NCBI GenBank assembly: GCA_023263045.1
Contig: JALQXU010000050.1
Location: 1-6,488 of the forward strand
DNA: 6,488 nucleotides
Direction: 5' to 3'
Source of the DNA: Pontimonas sp.
GTDB taxonomy: Bacteria > Actinomycetota > Actinomycetes > Actinomycetales > Microbacteriaceae
Under the pieces are notes generated by a model. It saw only the letters and a program-made list of their open reading frames with translations. It did no database searches and was not told the DNA's origin. A program made the position numbers and the translations under genes. Shown piece after piece: positions 1 through 5,546 of the stretch (positions are counted from its first letter, which is position 1; each line of letters begins with the position of its first letter).

Positions 1-422
1 GGGATTCCGTAGGCTCCCGAGCTCCGATTGAGTGCTCGATAATTCCAGCCCGATTCTTTCTGCCACAGCGCAACCAGACAGCTGTATTCCGACTGGCTCC
101 ATCCGCGAGCGACAACCTGCTCTAGGGCGAAGGCCTGGGCGCTGCCCGGGTCGGGTCGCCCGACAGCAGGAGCCATGCCCCACGCGCCAGTTACCTCGAA
201 CTCTTGCCGTTCCAACCCAAATCCACTCCCCATGACAACAAGCGACGATGTGTCAGCCGGGCCAGGGATAAACCAGGCATTTGCAGAAGCCGTTGCGGGA
301 CCCGCGAGGGGTAGTGCCACAAATGCCGTGACGAAGGCGATTCCCAGACCGGAAATAAGGGTCTTTTTGGCATCGCCAGCGGATCGCGCCGATGCGCCAC
401 GGGAAAATCGTCGAAGTTTCAC
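1..422 (-). CDS. Secreted lysozyme-like (SLT/transglycosylase-type) protein, N-terminal part, cut by window edge
   Basis: An open frame runs from a GTG at 422-420 to the left edge without a stop: 140 codons plus two bases. Residues 1-20 are basic (KLRRFSRG...AKK), residues 21-41 are hydrophobic, and an AxA site (SANA, about residue 49) precedes the mature start at W50, so this is a Sec-type signal peptide. After a variable linker, residues 106-140 read RGWSQSEYSCLVALW, then QKESGWNYRALN, then SSGAYGIP. This is the signature of actinobacterial lysozyme-like/SLT domains, with E123 in the KESGWN motif the expected catalytic glutamate. Inferred role: cutting peptidoglycan glycan strands outside the membrane. 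The end of the domain lies outside the window. An in-frame GTG at 431-429 is an alternative start. Neither GTG has a clear Shine-Dalgarno, so a short or absent leader is possible. The DivIVA-repeat gene ends 39 bases upstream. The family call is firm; substrate and exact class are not. Confidence 0.82.
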   Translation of the reverse strand, partial: MKLRRFSRGASARSAGDAKKTLISGLGIAFVTAFVALPLAGPATASANAWFIPGPADTSSLVVMGSGFGLERQEFEVTGAWGMAPAVGRPDPGSAQAFALEQVVARGWSQSEYSCLVALWQKESGWNYRALNRSSGAYGI

Positions 423-431
423 GGCGTCCAC

Positions 432-437
432 AGTGTA
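432..437 (-). promoter_or_regulatory. Candidate -10 box (TACACT) for the secreted wall-enzyme gene
   Basis: On the minus strand TACACT fits the TAnnnT pattern of actinobacterial housekeeping promoters. Its last base lies 9 bases before the GTG at 422, so transcription would start at or just before the start codon. This would explain the missing Shine-Dalgarno, as leaderless mRNAs are common in Actinobacteria. No -35 hexamer is recognisable 16-18 bases upstream. Weak evidence. Confidence 0.25.
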
Positions 438-461
438 GCGGGAGGTCCGAGGGGGCTGGCT

Positions 462-1007
462 CTAGCGGACTGCCAGCATGACCGACACCGTCTCGTCGAG
501 GAGAGTGTCTACCTGCTTTTCGTCATAGCCGCCGAGAGTGGTGCGGAACGTGCCTTTGCGCACAGCCGTGACCGAGAGGGCTTCTTGCTGCTGAAAATAG
601 CGTGCAATTTGATCACACATCTCGTCGACGTCCCCGGGATGGTAGCCGGGACGAATTTTCGACACCGTGCGGAATTTGGCTTTGGCTGGCCTCGCCACGC
701 GATCCAAGATCTCCTGAGCCCGTTCTCTCACACCGGCGTAATAGGTTTCCTCCCCCACGCTCTCGGTGTCGGCGTTGCGTTCTTTGTCGGCAAAGGCTTC
801 CTCGAGTCGCCACAGCGCTTCATCGACTGCCTTGGTGCTGAGACCGTCTTTAGCAACCAGCGGAAAGACTTTGTGCCGAATATCGCTCGAGGTAATGCCG
901 TCCTCTTCACCTTCAAAGACTCGCTTGGCACGGTCGAGAAACTCGGTCACGACCTCCGGGTCATACCCAGTCATGCCTTTTTCGGCGCGAGGAAAGGGGG
1001 TGTCCAC
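462..1007 (-). CDS. DivIVA-domain repeat protein (four DivIVA-like N-terminal motifs)
   Basis: This 181-residue soluble protein contains four copies of the short motif that opens DivIVA/Wag31 proteins (F..., GY.., VD..L, then an amphipathic helix): about residues 5-32 (FPRAEKGMTGYDPEVVTEFL), 43-72 (IRHKVFPL...KAVDEALWRLEEAF), 111-138 (KFRTVSKIRPGYHPGDVDEM) and 148-178 (KGTFRTTLGGYDEKQVDTLL). The second copy has lost the GY pair (GL instead). The long coiled coil of true DivIVA is absent, so this matches the actinobacterial DivIVA-repeat family rather than Wag31 itself. The role is not established. By analogy it may bind curved or polar membrane or partner with growth-pole proteins (inference). 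The start is a GTG at 1007-1005 without a good Shine-Dalgarno, 48 bases after cdsA; a slightly different start cannot be excluded. Probably cotranscribed with cdsA. The stop is TAG. Confidence 0.85.
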   Translation of the reverse strand: MDTPFPRAEKGMTGYDPEVVTEFLDRAKRVFEGEEDGITSSDIRHKVFPLVAKDGLSTKAVDEALWRLEEAFADKERNADTESVGEETYYAGVRERAQEILDRVARPAKAKFRTVSKIRPGYHPGDVDEMCDQIARYFQQQEALSVTAVRKGTFRTTLGGYDEKQVDTLLDETVSVMLAVR

Positions 1008-1055
1008 GCCACAATTGTGCCAGTGCGGGGGTGAAAAACCTCGTGGACTGGCGGA

Positions 1056-2003
1056 CTAGCCAAAAATCTGGAACAGCACGTACAGCATGGCCATTGAGGG
1101 CAACATCGAGTCAAGACGATCCAGAAAACCCCCGTGACCGGGTAGCCACGAAGAAATATCTTTGATCCCCAAGTCGCGCTTGATAAGGGACTCAATAAGG
1201 TCACCCAGCGTGGCGGATCCCAGCAGGAGGGCGCCCACGATAATTCCTTGCCACCAGGTCAGTCCCAGCAAGAAAATGCCGAGGAGAACCCCCGCGAGGA
1301 GTGCCGCGAGCAAGGAACCAGCAAAGCCTTCCCACGTCTTCTTCGGCGAAATCTTGGGAGCCAAGGGAGTGCGCCCTAAGCTCAGCCCCGTCGCGTACGC
1401 AGCAACATCGACGCAGACCACGATGACGACACCCGAGAACAGCCACAACACACCGCCGGGGCTCGTCGCCACAGCAACTGCAAAACCTGCCAGGAACGGA
1501 ATGTACGCGAGAACCATGACTGCCACACCAATGTCGGGCAGGGTCGTTGACCGCGAATCGGGCTGGAGAAGCGCGCGACCTGCCCTGATGACGACAGCCA
1601 GCACAATCGCGCCAACGAGCGACCAGAGTTGGCCTTCGGGGCCATAGAAGGCCGCCAGGGGGACCATGACCGCAGAGACCACGACCAGCGGCCAGCGTGA
1701 GCGTAAACGCCCTTTATCGGTGAGAGCTCCCGCGAGCTCCAGGACGGCGAAGACCACCAGGGCAGTCACGAAGAGGACGAAGAGCTCGACGAGCCAGAAA
1801 AGGCTTCCGACAAACACGCCCCCGAGGAGAAGACCAAACACGATGGCTTGCCACAAAGGTCGGCCGGCGCGCTTATCAATTCGGGCGTTGACGTCTCGAA
1901 CCTGCTCTTCAAATTCGGAGACGGCAGCCTCAAACTGTTCGAGAGCGTCGTGGCCCACCTGGGCGGGATCAAACTTCTTCTTGGAAGGAGGGCGCTCGCT
2001 CAT
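1056..2003 (-). CDS. cdsA: Phosphatidate cytidylyltransferase (CDP-diacylglycerol synthase)
   Basis: This integral membrane enzyme makes CDP-diacylglycerol from phosphatidic acid and CTP, the precursor of cardiolipin, phosphatidylglycerol and phosphatidylinositol lipids. The 315-residue protein ends with a full CdsA signature at residues 272-298 (SLIKRDLGIKD, then LPGHGGFLDRLD), whose acidic residues bind metal and substrate. It also has the upstream conserved block VDVAAYATG (198-206) and ISPKKTWEG (218-226). Several hydrophobic segments lie between about residues 50 and 270, with one more at about 300-314. The first 48 residues are charged and soluble, with a short helix rich in Glu, perhaps coiled coil; such N-terminal extensions are common in actinobacterial CdsA. 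The ATG shares one base with the frr stop (TAATG), so translation is probably coupled to frr by reinitiation; only a weak GAGG lies upstream. Confident identification. Confidence 0.97.
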   Translation of the reverse strand: MSERPPSKKKFDPAQVGHDALEQFEAAVSEFEEQVRDVNARIDKRAGRPLWQAIVFGLLLGGVFVGSLFWLVELFVLFVTALVVFAVLELAGALTDKGRLRSRWPLVVVSAVMVPLAAFYGPEGQLWSLVGAIVLAVVIRAGRALLQPDSRSTTLPDIGVAVMVLAYIPFLAGFAVAVATSPGGVLWLFSGVVIVVCVDVAAYATGLSLGRTPLAPKISPKKTWEGFAGSLLAALLAGVLLGIFLLGLTWWQGIIVGALLLGSATLGDLIESLIKRDLGIKDISSWLPGHGGFLDRLDSMLPSMAMLYVLFQIFG

Positions 2004-2557
2004 TAGACCTCGAGCAGCTCGGCTTCTTTCTTCTTCAGAGCCTCTTCCACCTGGTCGATGTGGTTCTTTGTGATCGACTCGAGTTCTTTTTCCCCCCGAG
2101 CTACCTCGTCCTCGCCCACCTCAGAAGTGAGGGAGCTCAGATCATCCATCGCCTTGCGGCGGACACTGCGAATGGACACGCGACCATCTTCGGCCTTCTG
2201 CTTGACGATTTTCACGTACTCTTTGCGGCGCTCCTCCGTGAGCTCCGGCATGGTGACCCGAATGACATCCCCATCGTTGGAGGGGCTCGCACCGAGGTTA
2301 GGAAAGTTCGCGATTGCTTTCTCAATCTCCTTCAGCGCACTCTTGTCGTAGGGAGTGACCAAGAGGGTTCTGGCTTCCTGATTCTGCAAACTAGCCAACT
2401 GGGCCAGGGGTGTAGGTGAGCCGTAGTAGTCGACCATGATCTTCTGGAACAGCGCGGGGTTAGCGCGACCGGTTCGGACAGTCTGGAAATCGTCGTGGAC
2501 AACGTCGAGGGCTTTCGCCATCTTTTCTTTCGCCTCAGCGAGCACGTCAGCAATCAT
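2003..2557 (-). CDS. frr: Ribosome recycling factor
   Basis: RRF splits post-termination ribosomes together with EF-G. The 184-residue length is the family norm. Family blocks are visible: VRTGRANPALF (27-37), a DYYGSPTPLAQLA stretch (43-55) in the beta-rich domain II, and the ribosome-contacting helix ERRKEYVKIVKQKAEDGR (109-126) followed by VSIRSVRRKAMD (127-138). The arginines at 130, 133 and 134 match the conserved cluster that contacts 23S rRNA. The start ATG at 2557-2555 has a strong AAGGAG (2571-2566) eight bases upstream. It lies 40 bases after pyrH with no terminator between them, and overlaps cdsA by one base at its end. Intact and ordinary. Confidence 0.98.
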   Translation of the reverse strand: MIADVLAEAKEKMAKALDVVHDDFQTVRTGRANPALFQKIMVDYYGSPTPLAQLASLQNQEARTLLVTPYDKSALKEIEKAIANFPNLGASPSNDGDVIRVTMPELTEERRKEYVKIVKQKAEDGRVSIRSVRRKAMDDLSSLTSEVGEDEVARGEKELESITKNHIDQVEEALKKKEAELLEV

Positions 2558-2597
2558 GGAATCTTCTCCTTGGTTTCAGTCTAGTTTGACGGTGCGC

Positions 2598-3305
2598 CTA
2601 GGACACGAGGGTGCCGATGCGCTTGCCCACAATCGCTTTGGTGACATTGCCTGCTGGCTCCATGCCAAAGACCACCATCGGCATCTTGTTGTCCATGCAC
2701 AGACTAAACGCAGTCGAATCGACGACTTTGAGACCTTGGACGAGAGCTTCTTGGTAGGTCAGCTTCTCGTACTTTTGCGCTCCAGGATCCTTCTTCGGAT
2801 CCGTCGTGTAGACACCATCGACACCGTTCTTAGCCACCAAGACCTCATCCGCGAGGATTTCCAGGGCTCGCTGCGCGGCCACCGTGTCGGTTGAGAAGTA
2901 GGGCAATCCGGCACCAGCGCCGAACACGACCACGCGACCCTTTTCTAGGTGCCGAATGGCGCGCAAGGGAATGTAGGGCTCAGCCACCTGCGTCATCGAA
3001 ATCGCTGATTGGACGCGGACCTCCGCGCCGGCCTGCTCGAGGAAATCCTGCAAAGCCAGGGCGTTCATCACGGTACCGAGCATTCCCATGTAGTCCGCGC
3101 GTCGGCGGTCCATACCGCGTTGGCTCAATTCCGCCCCGCGGAAGAAGTTTCCACCACCGACCACCACTGCGACCTGGGCTTTTTTAGCGCCTTCGGCAAT
3201 TTCCCGGGCAATTGCTGCCACCACATCGGGGTTCACTCCGAGAGAGCCACCACCAAATGCTTCACCGGAAAGTTTGAGAAGTACTCGACGACGGCCTTCA
3301 GGCAT
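2598..3305 (-). CDS. pyrH: UMP kinase (uridylate kinase)
   Basis: This enzyme phosphorylates UMP to UDP with ATP, feeding all pyrimidine nucleotide synthesis; it belongs to the amino-acid-kinase fold, not the P-loop kinases. The 235-residue protein shows VLLKLSGE (8-15), VVVGGGNFFRG (47-57), the RRRADYMGMLGTVMNAL helix (67-83), the actinobacterial form GAGAGLPYFSTDT (129-141), and the nucleotide-binding VDGVYTTDP (162-170). The ATG at 3305-3303 is preceded by AGGAAGGG (3320-3313) about seven bases away, which fixes the start. Upstream lies the hairpin at 3353-3390, so pyrH either receives read-through from rpsB-tsf or has its own promoter. I see no convincing promoter in the short gap. A short 40-base gap to frr suggests cotranscription. 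Confidence 0.98.
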   Translation of the reverse strand: MPEGRRRVLLKLSGEAFGGGSLGVNPDVVAAIAREIAEGAKKAQVAVVVGGGNFFRGAELSQRGMDRRRADYMGMLGTVMNALALQDFLEQAGAEVRVQSAISMTQVAEPYIPLRAIRHLEKGRVVVFGAGAGLPYFSTDTVAAQRALEILADEVLVAKNGVDGVYTTDPKKDPGAQKYEKLTYQEALVQGLKVVDSTAFSLCMDNKMPMVVFGMEPAGNVTKAIVGKRIGTLVS

Positions 3306-3352
3306 AGTGACACCCTTCCTTTGCGCTCTTTAGCGTAGCGCGGGCAGAAACA

Positions 3353-3390
3353 GCTCGGGGGCAGTGGCACGCTGGCCACTGCCCCCGAGC
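3353..3390 (-). terminator. Perfect 16-bp stem hairpin after tsf: intrinsic terminator or attenuator
   Basis: The arms GCTCGGGGGCAGTGGC (3353-3368) and GCCACTGCCCCCGAGC (3375-3390) pair without mismatch around a 6-base loop. On the minus strand the hairpin begins 10 bases after the tsf stop and is followed by TGTTTCTG, a short and broken U-rich tail. No T-run follows on the plus-strand side, so the signal points in the direction of the genes. Very G+C-rich stems with weak U-tails are usual in Actinobacteria. It should end or reduce transcription from rpsB-tsf into pyrH-frr-cdsA. Confidence 0.8.
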
Positions 3391-3400
3391 GGAGTGTTGG

Positions 3401-4225
3401 TTAGGAACCGACGCGGAAGCGAGCAAACCCACTGACGCTCAGACCGGCCTGCTCCAGGACCTGCTTGATCTGCAGTTTGTTATCCCGGGCGTAGTCCTGC
3501 TCGAGCAAGGCAACCTGCTTGAAGAAAGCACCCAAGCGTCCCTCGACAATCTTGGGCAGTGCGGCATCGGGCTTGCCCTCACCACGAGAGATTTCTTCGA
3601 CGATGCGACGCTCTGCCTCCACAGCTTCCTCCGGCACATCCTCACGGGAGAGGTACTGCGGGTCCGCAAAGGAAATGTGCTGGGCCACACTGCGGGCAGT
3701 GTCTGCATCGCTACCGGAGTACGCCACAACGACACCCACCTGAGGCGGCAGGTCCTTGTTGGTCTTGTGCAGATAGACCGCAAAGTTCTCGCCGGACAGT
3801 TTCGCTACGCGACGCAGTTCCACCTTCTCGCCGATGATGGCGGCTTGGTCATCGATCATGGTGGCGATAGTCCCTGAGCCTGCAGGCGCGGCCAGCGCTG
3901 CCTCTGCATTGTCCGATCCCGCCGCGACAACGGCAGCGAGAACATCATCGGCGAGCTTCACGAACTTGTCGTTCTTGGCGACAAAGTCTGTTTCGCAGGC
4001 AAGCTCCATGAGGTACGCAACACCATCACCCTCGTGAGCAATCACAAGGCCTTCGCTCGTGGAGCGATCCGCGCGCTTCGCGTTTCCTTTGGCGCCCTTT
4101 AGGCGAAGGATTTCGGTAGCCTTCTCGACGTCGCCGCCGGCTTCCTCCAACGCGTTCTTAGTGTCGACCATTCCGGTCCCCAGCTGCTCACGCAGCTTCT
4201 TGATGTCTTCGAGTGACACAGCCAT
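3401..4225 (-). CDS. tsf: Translation elongation factor Ts
   Basis: EF-Ts is the guanine-nucleotide exchange factor that regenerates EF-Tu-GTP. The 274-residue protein starts with the UBA-like domain (about 3-41: IKKLREQLGTGMVDTKNAL, then GGDVEKATEILR). It then has the core contact motif CETDFVAKND (77-86), in which TDFV is the segment that disturbs the EF-Tu Mg2+/nucleotide site, followed by the rest of the dimerisation core and the C-terminal module ending KQVLEQAGLSVSGFARFRVG. The start ATG at 4225-4223 has AGGGGAG (4238-4232) six bases upstream. The rpsB stop codon lies 11 bases before the start and is part of that Shine-Dalgarno, so the two genes are tightly coupled. The stop TAA is followed at once by the hairpin at 3353-3390. 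Confidence 0.98.
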   Translation of the reverse strand: MAVSLEDIKKLREQLGTGMVDTKNALEEAGGDVEKATEILRLKGAKGNAKRADRSTSEGLVIAHEGDGVAYLMELACETDFVAKNDKFVKLADDVLAAVVAAGSDNAEAALAAPAGSGTIATMIDDQAAIIGEKVELRRVAKLSGENFAVYLHKTNKDLPPQVGVVVAYSGSDADTARSVAQHISFADPQYLSREDVPEEAVEAERRIVEEISRGEGKPDAALPKIVEGRLGAFFKQVALLEQDYARDNKLQIKQVLEQAGLSVSGFARFRVGS

Positions 4226-4231
4226 AGGTCT

Positions 4232-4239
4232 CTCCCCTA
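4232..4239 (-). promoter_or_regulatory. tsf ribosome-binding site fused with the rpsB stop codon
   Basis: On the minus strand the sequence is TAGGGGAG: the TAG (4239-4237) ends rpsB and also supplies the first bases of the tsf Shine-Dalgarno AGGGGAG, six bases before the ATG. A ribosome ending S2 therefore sits on the tsf initiation site. This suggests translational coupling of S2 and EF-Ts (inference from layout). Confidence 0.7.
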
Positions 4240-5337
4240 CTTCTTCTCAGCGGCCTTGGCCGGTGCCTTCTTCGCAGCCGGCTTTGTGGCGGTCGTGGAC
4301 TTAGCGGCAGTCTTCTTCTCTGCGGCGGGCTTTGCTGCAGTCTTTGCCGGAGCCTTCTTGGCGGGCTCTTTGGTGGCGGCAGCCTTCGCTGGAGCCTTCT
4401 TCGCTGCGGGCTTCTTGTCCGCAGTAGCCTTCGCAGGGGCCTTGGCGGCCGCGGGCTTCTGCTCAGCCGCGGCTTTCGCTGGAGCCTTCTTGGCGGGTGC
4501 CTTCTTCGCCGGTGCCTTCTTTGCTTCGGCGGCGGGCTCAGCAGGTGCAGCAGCCTCGGGGGTTCCGGTCGCGGACTGCTCGAGCAGTTCACGCTCCCAC
4601 TCAGCGAGTGGCTCGACTGCGGACACGTTGCCCTCTGCCTCTGGCTTCTGGTGACGCTCAATGAGTCCCTCGGCAACAGCATCGGCGATGACCTGGGTCA
4701 GCAAAGCGACAGAGCGAATCGCGTCGTCGTTACCAGGGATCGGGTAGTGCAAATCGTCCGGGTCGGCGTTCGAGTCGAGGATTCCGACAACAGGGATTCC
4801 GAGCTTCTTGGCCTCGTCGATGGCAAGGTGCTCGCGAATCGGATCGATCACCCAGAGAGCGCTCGGGGCTTTCTGCAGTGAGCGGATACCACCGAGTGAT
4901 TTCTGCAACTTGGTCAGCTCACGCTTCTTGAGCAGCAGTTCCTTCTTGGTGTAACCCTGGGTGGTGTCCTCGTAATCGATTTCTTCGAGTTCCTTCATAC
5001 GACCCAGTCGCTTGGACACCGTTTGGAAGTTGGTCAACAGACCACCCAACCAGCGCTCGTTCACGTAGGGCTGACCGACGCGAGTGGCCTGCTCGGCAAC
5101 GGCTTCCTGGGCTTGCTTCTTGGTCCCCACAAAAAGGATGGTTCCGCCGTGGGCCACGGTCTCTTTAACGAAGTCGTAGGCCTTATCGATGTAAGCCAGG
5201 GACTGCTGAAGGTCGATGATGTGGATACCGCTGCGCTCGGTCAAGATAAAACGCTTGACTTTGGGGTTCCAGCGGCGAGTTTGGTGTCCGAAGTGGACGC
5301 CCGCATCGAGTAGTTGACGAATAGTGATGGCAGCCAT
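4237..5337 (-). CDS. rpsB: 30S ribosomal protein S2 with a long Lys/Ala/Pro-rich C-terminal tail
   Basis: S2 binds the 30S head-body junction and is needed for recruiting S1 and mRNA where S1 is present. Residues 1 to about 230 form a normal S2: VHFGHQTRRWNPKVKRFI (14-31), GIHIIDLQQ (37-45), ILFVGTKKQAQEAV (67-80), RWLGGLLTNFQTV (95-107), and IPVVGILDSNADPD (181-194). Residues 231-258 form an acidic linker; about 260-366 is a low-complexity tail containing seven KAPAK units. From residue 271 to the end I count 29 lysines, no arginine and only six acidic residues. Total length is 366 residues, against 241 in E. coli; extended tails occur in Actinobacteria, but this one is long. The ATG at 5337-5335 is fixed by AAGGAG (5350-5345), seven bases upstream. 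The gene is first in rpsB-tsf and has a 209-base structured leader that may carry autoregulation. Confidence 0.97.
   Translation of the reverse strand: MAAITIRQLLDAGVHFGHQTRRWNPKVKRFILTERSGIHIIDLQQSLAYIDKAYDFVKETVAHGGTILFVGTKKQAQEAVAEQATRVGQPYVNERWLGGLLTNFQTVSKRLGRMKELEEIDYEDTTQGYTKKELLLKKRELTKLQKSLGGIRSLQKAPSALWVIDPIREHLAIDEAKKLGIPVVGILDSNADPDDLHYPIPGNDDAIRSVALLTQVIADAVAEGLIERHQKPEAEGNVSAVEPLAEWERELLEQSATGTPEAAAPAEPAAEAKKAPAKKAPAKKAPAKAAAEQKPAAAKAPAKATADKKPAAKKAPAKAAATKEPAKKAPAKTAAKPAAEKKTAAKSTTATKPAAKKAPAKAAEKK
4240..4560 (-). repeat. Imperfect KAPAK/PAKKA-coding repeats in the rpsB 3' end
   Basis: This part of rpsB encodes degenerate KAPAK-type units. KAPAK occurs at residues 274-278, 279-283, 284-288, 299-303, 314-318, 328-332 and 357-361. 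At DNA level the longest exact copy I found is the 17-base TTCGCTGGAGCCTTCTT (plus strand), at 4385-4401 and 4475-4491. The three tandem units at residues 274-288 use different proline codons (CCG, CCC, CCA), so the repeats are not fresh slippage copies. The tail also makes long artificial open frames on the opposite strand and in another frame. Confidence 0.85.
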
Positions 5338-5366
5338 GACGGCTCTCCTTTATGTTCTCGGTTAAT

Positions 5367-5384
5367 CCCACACGTTTGTGTGAG
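5367..5384 (-). other. Hairpin just upstream of the rpsB ribosome-binding site
   Basis: On the minus strand CTCACAC-AAAC-GTGTGGG forms a 7-bp stem (one U-G pair) with a 4-base loop, 16 bases before the AAGGAG of rpsB. Its position fits a translational control element or a protein-binding hairpin. No function can be read from the sequence alone. Confidence 0.45.
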
Positions 5385-5481
5385 CCTGGTGCCGAGGCCA
5401 CCACCGCACTCCAGCAGAATCGTCCCGGAGGAGAGACTGTCGAGAGACCGACGGGTGTGAACCTTGATCGACACGCGAAGT

Positions 5482-5500
5482 CACAGAGCAAAACTCTGCG
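5482..5500 (-). other. Leader hairpin at the likely 5' end of the rpsB mRNA
   Basis: On the minus strand CGCAGAG-TTTTG-CTCTGTG forms a 7-bp stem with one G-U pair and a 5-base loop, just downstream of the candidate -10 box. It may protect the mRNA 5' end or be part of a regulatory fold. It is not followed by a U-run, so it is unlikely to be a terminator for rdgB. Confidence 0.4.
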
Positions 5501-5507
5501 CCCGCAC

Positions 5508-5536
5508 AGCATAGCGGGTTAGCCCTCGAATCTCGA
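5508..5536 (-). promoter_or_regulatory. Candidate rpsB-tsf promoter (TCGAGA-N17-TATGCT)
   Basis: On the minus strand TATGCT (5513-5508) keeps the TATnnT core of a sigma-70-type -10 box, and TCGAGA (5536-5531) matches TTGACA at four of six positions with a 17-base spacer. The predicted start near 5501 would give a leader of about 160 bases that opens directly with the hairpin at 5500-5482. It is the best match I found in the gap, but such matches arise by chance. Confidence 0.35.
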
Positions 5537-5546
5537 GTGCCGACCC

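Larger units (their letters stand above)
5338..5546 (-). promoter_or_regulatory. rpsB upstream region / structured 5' leader
   Basis: These 209 bases between rdgB and rpsB hold no credible gene. In transcription order I see: a small palindrome just after rdgB; a candidate promoter (5536-5508); a hairpin at 5500-5482; the direct repeat GTCTCTC at 5448-5442 and 5437-5431; the segment CTCTCCT at 5435-5429, perfectly complementary to AGGAGAG of the rpsB ribosome-binding site (5349-5343); and a second hairpin at 5384-5367, 16 bases before that site. A long leader with alternative pairings is what an S2-autoregulated mRNA would need. Autoregulation of rpsB by S2 is known in E. coli; here it is only a hypothesis. 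I do not recognise a named riboswitch. Confidence 0.5.

Noticed and set aside
175..438. Plus-strand frames in the left 460 bases (32-235 and 175-438)
   Set aside because: They lie opposite the signal-peptide and lysozyme-like frame on the minus strand, have no recognisable domain, and show composition typical of antisense shadows.
422..464. The DivIVA-repeat gene and the wall-enzyme gene are in the same frame, separated only by TAG and short spacer codons; possible fusion or stop read-through
   Set aside because: The downstream frame starts with its own complete signal peptide, which would make no sense inside a cytoplasmic protein. Two separate genes are more likely; the shared frame is a one-in-three coincidence.
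455..477. Inverted repeat GCTGGC/GCCAGC around the stop of the DivIVA-repeat gene as a terminator
   Set aside because: Only a 6-bp stem with an 11-base loop, followed by a C-run and not a U-run; too weak to call.
585..1034. Plus-strand frame of 149 codons opposite the DivIVA-repeat gene
   Set aside because: Antisense shadow: no family likeness, while the minus-strand frame has four recognisable DivIVA motifs.
1019..1052. Inverted repeat GCCAGT/ACTGGC between cdsA and the DivIVA-repeat gene
   Set aside because: Six base pairs with a 22-base loop and no U-tail; expected by chance at this base composition.
1162..1647. Plus-strand frame of 161 codons opposite cdsA
   Set aside because: Ser/Thr/Pro-rich composition typical of the complement of a hydrophobic membrane protein; cdsA has its full signature on the other strand.
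4256..4654. Long plus-strand frame encoding an Ala/Phe/Gly-rich hydrophobic protein opposite the rpsB tail
   Set aside because: It is the antisense of the Lys/Ala/Pro codon repeats: AAG reads as CTT/TTC-type codons, giving Phe and Ala runs. It has no family likeness and no convincing ribosome-binding site, while the S2 frame is certain at its N-terminal part and continuous.
4188..4682. Minus-strand Arg/Pro-rich frame overlapping the rpsB-tsf junction
   Set aside because: It is a shifted-frame reading of the same low-complexity tail; high G+C and the repeats keep it free of stops. It crosses two certain genes.
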